DNA of 64,000 bases from Spartobacteria bacterium UBA695 (GTDB lineage: Bacteria; Verrucomicrobiota; Verrucomicrobiia; Chthoniobacterales; Chthoniobacteraceae). Shown piece after piece: positions 33,872 through 42,593 of the stretch; positions within the stretch are counted from its first letter, which is position 1; every line of letters starts with the position of its first letter. A program made the translations under genes and the position numbers. A model generated the notes under the pieces. The model ran no database searches and had not been told where the DNA came from. It worked only from the letters and a program-made list of their open reading frames with translations. The stretch is from positions 1 through 64,000 of the forward strand of contig DBMP01000024.1 in the NCBI GenBank assembly GCA_002298145.1, read 5' to 3'.

Positions 33872-34747
33872 CTAAAATTCGTCCTCAACCGTCACCGACG
33901 GGCGGCGGCCGGTTTCAGGAGCGCGGCGCGGTTTCGAGTCCGAGGGGGGCTCCTCGGCACGGCGCGGGGCCGCTTCGGGCGCGGCGGCGGCGGGAGCGGG
34001 GACGAAGAGCACCGACATGAGCCCGAGCAAGTGGGCCGTGGCCCGTTCCAGTTCCGAAAGGAGATTCTGCACTTTATTGCGGAAGAGCGCGTAGAACGCC
34101 ATGGAGAGGATACCGATGACGAGGCCCGTTCCGGTGGCCACGAGGGCTTCGGAAACGCCCCGGGCGAGCAGCACCGGGCGGCTGGCTTCGGTAGCCGAGG
34201 CGCTGGCCATGACGCCGAAGGAGCGGATGATCCCAAAGACCGTTCCGAGCAGCCCGACCATCGGAGAGAGGACGGCGATGTCGGCGAGGTAGGTGATCCG
34301 GTTTTGCAGCGAGGCCGCGTGGGCCGCCCCTTCCGTCTGGGCGATCTCCCGGACGACCTCGAAGGGGGCCTGAGGGTTCTTGGAGGCGAAATCGAGCGTG
34401 CGGCGAACGATCCGGGCGACCGCCTCGCCGTGGCGGTTGGCGATGGCGAGCAGCCCCGCGTAGTCCCCCTTCTTGATGAGCACCTCGGCGGTGTTCATGA
34501 ACTGGTTGGAGACGACCGAGCCCCGGCGCAGCGTGATCCAGAAGGCGAAAACGAGCATCACCGCCAGGATGGACATGAAAGCCAGGGGCAGCATGGTGAA
34601 GCCGCCGGATTGAAAGAGGTTCCAAAGGGTGACGTCGGACCCCTTGGTGGAGACGGCGGCGGCCACCTTGGCGGCGCTATCCCCCTGGGCCATCAGGGCG
34701 GCTGGCATGAGGAGGAGGCTAAAAGCGATCGAAAGAGAGCGTTTCAT
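33872..34747 (-). CDS. ExbB/TolQ/MotA-family proton channel protein (second set)
   Basis: 291 residues. A signal-peptide-like segment (1-21) and a short periplasmic part precede a membrane helix (about 50-72). A cytoplasmic domain (73-150) leads to the paired helices typical of the family, with SPMVGLLGTVFGIIRSFGVM and ALVATGTGLVIGILSMAFYA. The C-terminus is a Pro/Arg-rich cytoplasmic tail (about 250-291) not seen in E. coli TolQ. The N-terminal signal peptide is common to ExbB proteins of PVC and Bacteroidota. It is the first gene of the operon with the ExbD-like and TPR genes and is divergent from uvrC. Confidence 0.9.
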   Translation of the reverse strand: MKRSLSIAFSLLLMPAALMAQGDSAAKVAAAVSTKGSDVTLWNLFQSGGFTMLPLAFMSILAVMLVFAFWITLRRGSVVSNQFMNTAEVLIKKGDYAGLLAIANRHGEAVARIVRRTLDFASKNPQAPFEVVREIAQTEGAAHAASLQNRITYLADIAVLSPMVGLLGTVFGIIRSFGVMASASATEASRPVLLARGVSEALVATGTGLVIGILSMAFYALFRNKVQNLLSELERATAHLLGLMSVLFVPAPAAAAPEAAPRRAEEPPSDSKPRRAPETGRRPSVTVEDEF

Positions 34748-34770
34748 TAGGAATTGGTTGTATATATTAG

Positions 34771-34798
34771 CAGATTACCGCGTTTTTCCAGTAATCTG
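34771..34798. promoter_or_regulatory. Inverted repeat in the exbB/uvrC divergent promoter region
   Basis: CAGATTAC and GTAATCTG form perfect 8-base arms around a 12-base spacer, in the only 70 bases between the two start codons. TATATATTAG next to it could serve as a -10 region. It could be a shared operator or just a stem; no regulator can be named. Confidence 0.4.
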
Positions 34799-34817
34799 GG
34801 GACCCTAACGAAGATTT

Positions 34818-36395
34818 ATGACCCTGCCTCACCCCAAAGACAAGCCCGACCTGCGACCCAAGGTGCACGATTTACCGCACCAGCCCGGCGTCTACATCAT
34901 GCGAGACCGCCTGGGCCGGGTGATCTACGTGGGCAAGGCGCGCGACCTGCGCAAACGGGTGGGGCAGTACTTCATGGAGTCGAAAAAACGGACCGCCGAC
35001 CCGAAAACCCGCGCCCTCCTGGAGAGCGTCTGGGACCTGGAGTGGCACACGGTCCGCAGCGAGCCCGAGGCGCTGCTGCTGGAGGGGCGGCTCATCAAAG
35101 AATTCCGCCCGAAGTACAACATCGCCTTCCGCGACGACAAGCGCTTCCTGATGGTAAAAGTGGACATGGCCGAGGAATGGCCTCGCTTCCGGCTGGCCCG
35201 GTTCCGACGCGAAGACAACGCCCGGTATTTCGGCCCCTACCCGGACGCCGGGGCGCTCCGGCAGACGCTCCATTTCATGCGCAAGCGCTTCGGCATCCTG
35301 ACCTTTGGCCGGGGCGCGCCCACGGAGCGGGAGCTGAAGACCTCGACCTTCCAGGTGCTCCTCAAAATGAGCGGCCTGGACCCGTCGAAATACCGCGAGC
35401 GGGTGGAGGAGGCGTGCGAATTCATCGCGGGGCAATCGAAGGAGATGCTTAAGGAGCTGGAGGAGGAGATGCACAAGGCCGCAGGCAAGCTCGACTTTGA
35501 ACGGGCGGCGACGCTGCGCAACATGCTCGCGGATTTGCGCGCCACCATGGCCCCCACCCGGCGCTTTACGCGCTACACGGCGCAGACCCTCCCGAGCACG
35601 GTGGTCCCCGAGGCCGATATGAAGGCCCTTCAGGATGCCCTGCAACTGGCGGGCCCGCCGCGCATTATGGAGTGCTTTGACATCGCGAACATTTCTAACA
35701 CTCACATCGTGGCCTCGATGGTCTGCTTCCGCGACGGCGCGGCCGACCCGTCGAGCTACCGGCGTTACCGGATCAAGACCGTGGAGGGGCAAAACGACTT
35801 CGCCAGCATGGCCGAGGTGATCCGGCGGAGGTACTCCCGAGTGCTACTCGAAGCGCGGGACGAGGCGGCGGTCTCCCCCGGCGACGAGGCGGAGTATTCC
35901 CAGGAACCGCCCGCTGAGGCTCTGGAGCGGCTCAACCGCCAGGGGGCGGTGAAAGTCCGGCTGCCGGACCTGGTGATCGTTGACGGCGGCAAGGGCCAGC
36001 TCTCCTCGGCGTGCAAGGAATTGCAGCGCCTGGGGCTCCACGAACAGCCGATCGTCGGCCTGGCCAAGGAGTTTGAGGAAATTTACCGCCCCGGGCGGCC
36101 TGATCCGCTGCGGCTCCCGGAGGATTCCGGCGCGCTGCGGCTGCTGCAACGCATCCGCGACGAGGCCCACCGCTTCGCCAACGGCTACCACCAACTGCTC
36201 ATGAAACGGCGCATTGCCGAGAGCATCCTGGATGACTGCCCCGGCGTGAGCCGCACCCGCAAAGAAGCGCTGCTCAAGGCCTTTGGCTCCGTGGCGCGGC
36301 TGAAGCGGACCCCGGTGGAGGCGATCGCTGCAATCCCGGGCATCGGGCCGAAATTGGCCGAGCAGATTGTGGAGTTTTTGCGGGAACGGAGTTAA
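34818..36395 (+). CDS. uvrC: Excinuclease ABC subunit C
   Basis: 525 residues, shorter than E. coli UvrC (610). The GIY-YIG endonuclease domain (about 22-100) contains GVYIMRDRLGRVIYVGKARD. The UVR motif (about 213-248) has GKLDFERAATLRNML. The RNase H-like second nuclease domain (about 290-450) has CFDIANISNTHIVASMVCF, VIVDGGKGQLSSA and IRDEAHRFA. The C-terminal helix-hairpin-helix pair ends with IPGIGPKLAEQIVEFL. All parts needed for the 3' and 5' incisions of nucleotide excision repair are present. It lies divergent from the exb genes and its stop shares TTAA with the convergent glycosyltransferase gene. Confidence 0.95.
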   Translation: MTLPHPKDKPDLRPKVHDLPHQPGVYIMRDRLGRVIYVGKARDLRKRVGQYFMESKKRTADPKTRALLESVWDLEWHTVRSEPEALLLEGRLIKEFRPKYNIAFRDDKRFLMVKVDMAEEWPRFRLARFRREDNARYFGPYPDAGALRQTLHFMRKRFGILTFGRGAPTERELKTSTFQVLLKMSGLDPSKYRERVEEACEFIAGQSKEMLKELEEEMHKAAGKLDFERAATLRNMLADLRATMAPTRRFTRYTAQTLPSTVVPEADMKALQDALQLAGPPRIMECFDIANISNTHIVASMVCFRDGAADPSSYRRYRIKTVEGQNDFASMAEVIRRRYSRVLLEARDEAAVSPGDEAEYSQEPPAEALERLNRQGAVKVRLPDLVIVDGGKGQLSSACKELQRLGLHEQPIVGLAKEFEEIYRPGRPDPLRLPEDSGALRLLQRIRDEAHRFANGYHQLLMKRRIAESILDDCPGVSRTRKEALLKAFGSVARLKRTPVEAIAAIPGIGPKLAEQIVEFLRERS

Positions 36396-37654
36396 TCAAT
36401 CTCCGCTGCGACCGCCGCGTGACGTTTCTCCAAAATCTCCACCGCTTCATCGAACACCCGGTCCACGGTGATCCCCAGCATGCACTGGTTGTTTTTGCAG
36501 GGGGACTGGCGGTTGTTGTAGGCGTTGACGCACGGGCTGCATGCCAGGCCAAGCCAGATGGAGGTGCTGCGCGGGGTGGGGGCGCGGAAGAGCGCGGGCG
36601 TCTCGGGCCCGAAGAGCACGAGCACGTTGATCGGCGTGAGCGCCGCGAAGTGCGCCGGGCCGCTGTCGTTGGTAATGAGTAGTTCGCTCGCCGTGTAGAG
36701 CACGAAGAGCTGCCTCAGCGTGGTCCGGCCCGCCAACGAGATGCACCGGGGCGAGGCGATTTCCCGGGCGATTTCCCCTGCGGCCCCCGCTTCGTTCACC
36801 GCGCCGGTAAGCAGCACGTGAGAATCCGGGAACCGCTCCAGCAGCCGCTTGGCCAGGTCAATGTAGCGTTCGCGGCCCCATTTCCGGATGGGGAGCAGGT
36901 CGCTCGCGTTCGGGTTGATCAAGATGATCGACTTGGGCACCACGCCGTTGCACGTCTGCTTGAGGATCGCCTCCAGTTGCTCCGTCTCGCCGGGCTTGGG
37001 CGTGAAGATTGGCTCCGTTTCGCAGAGCGCCGGAGCGGGCGCCGCCCAGGTGGGCAGATCGGCCGCCTTCTGGAGCGAGGCGAGCACCATTTGCTCGAAA
37101 ATCTGGCTCGTGTGCTGGTAGGGGTTGTAGAGGAGCCGGTGCGTGAAGAGGTCGCCTCGGTAGGGCCCCTCGCCAAAGAACGTGTGGAAGCCGATGCGGC
37201 GCGGAGCCCGGGTCAGCCAGGTAAAGGCCGCCGAGGAGCGGGAGAAAAACTCCATGTCGATCGCCGTATCGATCTCCAGTGCGCGAATCCGCCCCAGCGC
37301 CGCGAGCGCACCGGAGATCAGCAATTGCAGCGTATCGCGCTTGAAGGTGATGACGTTCTCCTCGGGCACCAGGGCCAGCAGATCGAGGATGAAGCGGTTC
37401 TCTTGGAAGACAAGAAAGTAGACATTCTCCGGGCCCACCAGCGAGACCGCCCGCCGAATGGCGTGCTGGGCCAGGACGGTCGAGCCCTGTTCGGCGAATT
37501 TTACGAAAAGGATCTTTTTCGGCGCGTCCAGGGCCTCTTTCGGGGGCAAAAAGAGGTTGAGAAGGCGGTTGGCAGCGCTCAGGGTCGCGCAGACGGGTAC
37601 GCCGATCCAGCGGTCAATGACTTGTAAAACGGAAGCTGCGACGGGATCGGCCAT
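36392..37654 (-). CDS. Glycosyltransferase family 9 (heptosyltransferase-like)
   Basis: About 420 residues from the ATG at 37654; a longer in-frame start at 37693 would overlap mutY. The GT-B fold shows a first nucleotide-binding half starting KKILFVKFAEQGSTVLAQ and a second half with IILINPNASDLLPIRKWG and the family hallmark LLITNDSGPAHFAALTPINV. A cysteine-rich end, ACSPCVNAYNN then CKNNQCM, is typical of GT9 enzymes. These transfer heptose (or related sugars) from an ADP-sugar to lipopolysaccharide core at the inner membrane. The acceptor here is not known; no other LPS genes are adjacent. It is 22 bases downstream of mutY and convergent with uvrC. Confidence 0.88.
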   Translation of the reverse strand: MADPVAASVLQVIDRWIGVPVCATLSAANRLLNLFLPPKEALDAPKKILFVKFAEQGSTVLAQHAIRRAVSLVGPENVYFLVFQENRFILDLLALVPEENVITFKRDTLQLLISGALAALGRIRALEIDTAIDMEFFSRSSAAFTWLTRAPRRIGFHTFFGEGPYRGDLFTHRLLYNPYQHTSQIFEQMVLASLQKAADLPTWAAPAPALCETEPIFTPKPGETEQLEAILKQTCNGVVPKSIILINPNASDLLPIRKWGRERYIDLAKRLLERFPDSHVLLTGAVNEAGAAGEIAREIASPRCISLAGRTTLRQLFVLYTASELLITNDSGPAHFAALTPINVLVLFGPETPALFRAPTPRSTSIWLGLACSPCVNAYNNRQSPCKNNQCMLGITVDRVFDEAVEILEKRHAAVAAEID

Positions 37655-37676
37655 AAAATGGGATTGCTCGGGGTAC

Positions 37677-38759
37677 CTAGAAGAGAATGCCATCGGGCTC
37701 GTCGAGGGCCAGCAATTTTTTTAACACCTTGCGGTGAGGGGCCGTCATGGCGATCTGCTCCAGCTCGTCCAGGGCAAACCAACGCTGGGCCGGAGCCAGG
37801 AAAAGCGGGATGGTCCCCGGGAATACCGAGAGATTGACTCGGTGATGGGTAAACGGGTAGCGCAGCCGGGCCAGCGGAAGCCCCGTGTGCGGTTCGTTCA
37901 AGAGCGGCAGCCGCCACATCCCCCGCCAACGGCGGCCGGTCTGCTGCTCCAGGAGCACCTCGCCCTCGCGCAGGATCCAGGCGCAGTGCTCGTCCATTTC
38001 CACCGTCTTGGGCCGGGGCTTGCGGACGGGGAGCGCTTCCGGGTCCGGCGCGTGGCAGAAAAGCCGCACCGGGCAGAGCGTACACCGGGGGCCGCGCGGC
38101 GTGCAGATGAGCGCCCCGAGCTCCATGATGGCCTCGTTCAGCATTCCCGCGCCGCCTTCCTCCAGCGTCGGTTGCCACTCCTCCAGGGCCTCGCGGATGG
38201 AGGCCAGGCCCTGCGCCGTGTCCACCGGTTTAGTAAAATCGAGCAAGCGGGCCGTGACCCGGGAAAGATTGCCGTCGATGGGCGGGGTGGGCCGGTCAAA
38301 GGCGAAGGTCGCCACCGCCGCCGCCGTGTAGGGCCCCACGCCTGGGAGCGCCTGGAGCGCCTCGGCTTCGGTTGGGAAGCGGCCCCCGTGCTTCTCCTGG
38401 ATCGCCCGGGCCGCCGCCTGCAAATTGCGCGCCCGGGAGTAGTACCCGAGCCCCTGCCAGGCGTGGAGCACGTCGGCTTCATCGGCCGAGGCGAGCGCGG
38501 CGACGGTGGGGAAGCGCTTCATCCAGCGTTGGAAGTAATCGACTACCGTGGCTACTTGCGTCTGCTGGAGCATCAGCTCGGAAACCAGGACACTGTAGGG
38601 GTCTCGGGGCGGATCGGTGCGCCAGGGCAGGGGGCGGGCATGGTCTAGGAACCAGTCCGTGAGCGCGGAGCGGAATTGCCGGATATCGAGCCGAATTTTC
38701 TCGGAGAGCGAGGAGCGATGCGGTTTGATATGAGGCGACATGTCTGAAAACGGCCTCAC
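37677..38759 (-). CDS. mutY: A/G-specific adenine DNA glycosylase
   Basis: 360 residues from a GTG at 38759. This start is supported by a strong GGAGG eight bases upstream (38768-38772); an ATG at 38741 is the alternative. The helix-hairpin-helix glycosylase core contains the catalytic glutamate in SELMLQQTQVATVVDYF, the hairpin LPGVGPYTAAAVATFAFD and the catalytic-site aspartate in IDGNLSRVTARLLDF. The 4Fe-4S loop CTPRGPRCTLCPVRLFC is an exact CX6CX2CX5C. The C-terminal NUDIX-like domain (about 235-360), which reads 8-oxoG, is present. It removes adenine opposite 8-oxoguanine. It overlaps rnhC head to head by 20 bases. Confidence 0.93.
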   Translation of the reverse strand: MRPFSDMSPHIKPHRSSLSEKIRLDIRQFRSALTDWFLDHARPLPWRTDPPRDPYSVLVSELMLQQTQVATVVDYFQRWMKRFPTVAALASADEADVLHAWQGLGYYSRARNLQAAARAIQEKHGGRFPTEAEALQALPGVGPYTAAAVATFAFDRPTPPIDGNLSRVTARLLDFTKPVDTAQGLASIREALEEWQPTLEEGGAGMLNEAIMELGALICTPRGPRCTLCPVRLFCHAPDPEALPVRKPRPKTVEMDEHCAWILREGEVLLEQQTGRRWRGMWRLPLLNEPHTGLPLARLRYPFTHHRVNLSVFPGTIPLFLAPAQRWFALDELEQIAMTAPHRKVLKKLLALDEPDGILF

Positions 38760-39660
38760 TCTCTACACCTCCCCCCTGACCGCCGCCCAAGCCGCGAAGC
38801 TTCGCAAGCTGTTGGAAGACGAAGGGTGGGAGTTCGAGCCAAAGCCATACACTCTCTATTACGGCAGGAAGGGGAAGGTCAATGTGGCTGTTTACGAAAA
38901 AGGCCCGAAAATTGTCATTCAAGGGAAAGGAACCGGCGAATTTGTGACCTTTCGCCTGGAGCCGGAAATCCTTGGCGAGGCGAAGCTCGGCTACGAGGAA
39001 GTGCTCGACCCCGAGGCCTACGCCCCCCACTTCGGCATCGACGAAAGCGGCAAGGGCGATTTCTTTGGCCCGCTGGTCATTGCCGGGGTTTACGTCGACG
39101 GCGACATCGCGCGCACCCTCAAAAACGCGGGCATCCAGGATTCGAAGAAAATCGGCTCCGACGCCCGCATCCGCGCCCTGGCCGAGGTGATCCGCAACAC
39201 GCCCGGCGTCGGCGTGAGCGTCGTCGCCATTCCGCCCGCCAAGTACAACGCCCTTTACGAGAAGATCGGCAACCTGAACCGCCTGCTGGCCTGGGGCCAT
39301 GCCCGGACGATCGAAAACCTCCTGGAGCAGCGCCCGGAGTGCCCCCGCGCTTTATCCGACCAATTTGCCAACCCGGCGCTCATTAAGCGGGCGCTGATGG
39401 AGAAGGGCCAGGGCATCCAGCTCGACCAGCGCACCAAAGCCGAGTCCGACCCCGCGGTGGCCGCCGCGTCGATTCTCGCCCGCGAGCGGTTCATCGACTG
39501 GCTCGACCGGGCAGGGCGCAACCACGGCATCAAGCTTCACCGGGGCGTCTCGGCCCAGGTAAAAGCGGCAGCGCGCGAGCTGACGGCCAAGAACGGCCCG
39601 GGTATCTTGCGCGAACTGGCCAAAACCCACTTCAAGACCGCGCAGGAACTGGGCGAATAA
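38740..39660 (+). CDS. rnhC: Ribonuclease HIII
   Basis: 306 residues. The N-terminal TBP-like substrate-binding domain (about 5-85) distinguishes RNase HIII from HII. The catalytic domain starts with FGIDESGKGDFFGPLVIAG (Asp/Glu pair), then DSKKIGSD, LSDQFA and KAESDPAVAAASILARERF, which together provide the DEDD-type metal site. It cleaves the RNA strand of RNA-DNA hybrids. RNase HIII is scattered outside Firmicutes, Chlamydiae and related PVC lineages, so it supports the suggested phylum. A GAGG four bases before the ATG is the likely SD, and the gene begins inside mutY on the opposite strand. Confidence 0.93.
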   Translation: MSENGLTLYTSPLTAAQAAKLRKLLEDEGWEFEPKPYTLYYGRKGKVNVAVYEKGPKIVIQGKGTGEFVTFRLEPEILGEAKLGYEEVLDPEAYAPHFGIDESGKGDFFGPLVIAGVYVDGDIARTLKNAGIQDSKKIGSDARIRALAEVIRNTPGVGVSVVAIPPAKYNALYEKIGNLNRLLAWGHARTIENLLEQRPECPRALSDQFANPALIKRALMEKGQGIQLDQRTKAESDPAVAAASILARERFIDWLDRAGRNHGIKLHRGVSAQVKAAARELTAKNGPGILRELAKTHFKTAQELGE

Positions 39661-39688
39661 CGGGCTCGCTCAGCGCTAGATGGGTGGC

Positions 39689-41680
39689 TCAGCGGTAGAT
39701 CCGCCAGCCTTTTGGGGATTCGATCACCAAGTGGAAAAAGTCATTGTGCTCTAGGATCGGTTTATCCCAAAGGCCGTCTCGCTTGGTGACTATGAGAGTT
39801 GCGCAATGATAGCGTTCCTTGATCATCCGAAGGTCGTCGGGCTGAATGTCGCCGCTGAAGAATTTGTTGAAATACTTGACTCTGTCGGCCACCCCTGCTG
39901 GCGTTAGCGTGGGCGTAAAGGATCGGAGAAAATCATAGGCCCCAGCACAGTGGCTGCGGTTGGCAAATAAAGCCCACCCCAGATTTGTGGGCCATGGTGT
40001 CATGGCGGCATTTGCCATGGGGTTGTTCAGTACCCTTTCGTCTGGAGGGGTTACCGAGCGCACATCCCTCCACAGGGCTGGTTCGTTTCCAAACTCGACC
40101 ATTTGAGGCGAAGGCTTGTCATTCAGGCGGCAGGCTATGCCGTTGAATATAAAATTCAGCCCCGCGATACATCCCGGAATCATCGTGACCGCCATCAAAA
40201 CCAGCACGGCATTCTTTAGCTTCGGAAGCTGGCCGTTGATCGCTTCTGAAGCGACGGTCGCCGCTGCAACCATCATCGCCAGAGCGGCAGGCAGGATGAT
40301 TCTCCATCCGAGATCGTTGTTCGCAATGACGCTGCAAAGAAACTGCCCGGAAACCAGCGGCACAAAAAATGCCACACCGAGGAGGATTTTTAAATCCCTC
40401 TCGAAGCTGTCTCTCTTCACCTTTTTGCAGAAGATAAAAAGCCAGGTCATTAGGTAGAGAAAGCCGAAGTCCAGTAGAAGCATCAAGAGCCAATAAGCGA
40501 GCCCATTGATGAGGTTGCCTTGGAATCCTTCTTTAACTTCCAACACATGAAGAACTCGGACCGCCATCACCTTGCGATGCCCCGCCAGCGCGGCTTGCTG
40601 GAGGATAAAGGATAAGGAACACGCCACGCTGACCGTTAAAGCCAGCCCAAAATGCATCAACGCCCGCCCCTTATTCGCCCAAAGTGTGGAGAGATAGAAA
40701 AGAACAATTACACTATAGGATAGCGCAAGTCCCATGCCCACGTAGGTGGAACTCGCGTAAGCGGCGGCGGAGAGTGTTCCCCAGATCAGACTGAAAATGA
40801 AGGAACTGTGTGGTCGGCTGATGACATAGGTAAAAGCAACCAGCGCCACGATTGCCATGGTCGCGGAAAAGAGGTGCTGGGAAACCCAGGATGCCTGAAT
40901 AATCCAAGGTTCCACCCCGTGGCAAGGCATCCACTTGGAAAGATATGGGCCGCTAATAACTTCGATGATTAGTCGCAATTGACTAATAAACGCGATGGGA
41001 AGAATCCACCAAACCACGGCGCAATTCCCCGCCACCGCGATCGCCACCCATCCGACGGTTAAGAGCGATATTGCCGCCGTCAAATAGGTCAGTGCGATAT
41101 CTGCCTCATAACCCGTTACTGGCAGAATCTTTAGTGCATTCGAAGCAACAAAATACCAAAGATAATAGTAGTTAAGCCCCAGAGGTTTGCCTTCGGAATG
41201 GGCCGCAGGGATTTCCGAATAAAGGGGATTAACAGGAGGCAGATCACTTCTGGCGATGGAATCGACAAAGACCACTTTGGTATGGTCAAATACCGGGCCG
41301 CCGAAAACCCACCCTCTCCCTTGGGTTGGAATCGGCAGGATCGTGAAGACTGGCAACAGTGCAACGATTGCAATTAAGACAAACCACGCCGGACGGGGTG
41401 CGGCTTGGTCTGGCATGATGGGCTGGGCTTTTTTCCCAATCATCCAGGAGACCACAGTCAGCAGGCCGATCAACGCCAGGATAAAAGGTGCCCGGAAAGG
41501 GATGTGGCTGAAGATGGGGATGCCCACGGCCCCGTAAATGCCGAGACCCAAAGTGGGCGCGAGCATCAGCCGCGAAGCCGTTCTACCGGCGAAAAACGCG
41601 GAAATGGGGTAGCCGATCAGCAGGCCGATCCCGAGAAAACAAAGGATGGATAAAACGATATGAAAATAGTTTACGAGCAT
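39689..41680 (-). CDS. Polytopic membrane protein, possibly a GT-C type glycosyltransferase
   Basis: 663 residues with about 12-14 hydrophobic helices from residue 5 to about 525, then a soluble C-terminal domain of about 130 residues with SVTPPDERVLNNPMANAAMT and a terminal WRIYR. The overall plan (multi-helix core, polar C-terminal domain, and an acidic-to-polar loop after helix 4, IARSDLPPVNPLYSEIPAAH) resembles GT-C sugar transferases and related DUF2298/DUF6541-like proteins, but I see no diagnostic motif. Base and codon use is clearly less GC-rich than both neighbours, so horizontal acquisition is plausible. It stands alone between rnhC (convergent) and the ABC ATPase gene. Confidence 0.72.
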   Translation of the reverse strand: MLVNYFHIVLSILCFLGIGLLIGYPISAFFAGRTASRLMLAPTLGLGIYGAVGIPIFSHIPFRAPFILALIGLLTVVSWMIGKKAQPIMPDQAAPRPAWFVLIAIVALLPVFTILPIPTQGRGWVFGGPVFDHTKVVFVDSIARSDLPPVNPLYSEIPAAHSEGKPLGLNYYYLWYFVASNALKILPVTGYEADIALTYLTAAISLLTVGWVAIAVAGNCAVVWWILPIAFISQLRLIIEVISGPYLSKWMPCHGVEPWIIQASWVSQHLFSATMAIVALVAFTYVISRPHSSFIFSLIWGTLSAAAYASSTYVGMGLALSYSVIVLFYLSTLWANKGRALMHFGLALTVSVACSLSFILQQAALAGHRKVMAVRVLHVLEVKEGFQGNLINGLAYWLLMLLLDFGFLYLMTWLFIFCKKVKRDSFERDLKILLGVAFFVPLVSGQFLCSVIANNDLGWRIILPAALAMMVAAATVASEAINGQLPKLKNAVLVLMAVTMIPGCIAGLNFIFNGIACRLNDKPSPQMVEFGNEPALWRDVRSVTPPDERVLNNPMANAAMTPWPTNLGWALFANRSHCAGAYDFLRSFTPTLTPAGVADRVKYFNKFFSGDIQPDDLRMIKERYHCATLIVTKRDGLWDKPILEHNDFFHLVIESPKGWRIYR

Positions 41681-41839
41681 ATGCTCATGTCGCGACTTCC
41701 GTGTTGTTCGGTTAGGCGCGGGAGGAATGTTTATACAAAATACTCGATACTACCAAGAAAATAGCATATTCGACACGGTTCCTCTTGTGCGTAAATATCC
41801 CCGGAAGGTCCCGCGTCTCGCGAGGCAGGCGGAACCGGC

Positions 41840-42580
41840 CTACGCTACAGCTACGTACTTTGCCAGCTCTTCTTCGCCGATGAGCCGGTTCTCCACCCGG
41901 AGATCGCTCTTAATGAGCCCATCTTTCATGACGATGTTCCGCTTCGTGTAGGCGGCGATGTCTGGCTCGTGCGTCACCATGATGACGGTGATCCCCTTGT
42001 CGTTGAGCTTCTGGAAGATCGTCATAATCTCGATGCTCGTCTGGCTGTCGAGGTTCCCGGTCGGCTCGTCGGCCAGGAGCACTTCGGGGTCGTTAATCAG
42101 CGCCCGGGCGATGGCGACGCGCTGTTGCTGGCCGCCGGAGAGTTCGTTGGGGTGATGGTGTGTGCGGCCCGCGAGTCCCACCAGCTCAAGCGCATGCTCG
42201 GCCCGGTCGCGCATCTCGTGTGTGGAAAACCGGCGCTCGGCGTAGAGCATGGGCAGCTCAACGTTCTCGATCGCCGAGGTGCGCGAGAGGAGGTTGAAGC
42301 TCTGGAAGACAAAACCCAGCTTGTGGTTGCGGATTGCCGCCAGCTCGTCGCGGTTCAACTGCGAGACGTCGATGCCGTCGAGCAGGTAACGCCCGGCGGT
42401 GGCTTTGTCGAGGCAGCCCAGAATGTTCATGAGCGTCGATTTGCCCGAGCCCGAGGAGCCCATGAAGGCCACGAACTCCCCTTTCTCGATGATGAGCGAA
42501 ACCGGCCTCACCGCTTTGACCTCCACGTCGCCAGTGGTGTAGGTCTTTTCGATGCATTCGAGCTGAATCACCGGTTTCAT
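41840..42580 (-). CDS. ABC transporter ATP-binding protein (MacB/LolD type)
   Basis: 246 residues. Walker A is GSSGSGKST, the Q-loop FVFQSFNLL, the signature LSGGQQQRVAIARAL, Walker B VLLADEPTGNLD, with the H-loop in VTHEPDIA. The sequence belongs to the MacB/LolD/FtsE group that powers mechanotransmission-type exporters. It lies 13 bases after the TolC-family gene in the MarR-led operon. Neither the MacB-type permease nor a membrane-fusion protein follows; they must be encoded elsewhere, or the ATPase serves another permease. Confidence 0.9.
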   Translation of the reverse strand: MKPVIQLECIEKTYTTGDVEVKAVRPVSLIIEKGEFVAFMGSSGSGKSTLMNILGCLDKATAGRYLLDGIDVSQLNRDELAAIRNHKLGFVFQSFNLLSRTSAIENVELPMLYAERRFSTHEMRDRAEHALELVGLAGRTHHHPNELSGGQQQRVAIARALINDPEVLLADEPTGNLDSQTSIEIMTIFQKLNDKGITVIMVTHEPDIAAYTKRNIVMKDGLIKSDLRVENRLIGEEELAKYVAVA

Positions 42581-42593
42581 CGTACGGGCTCCT

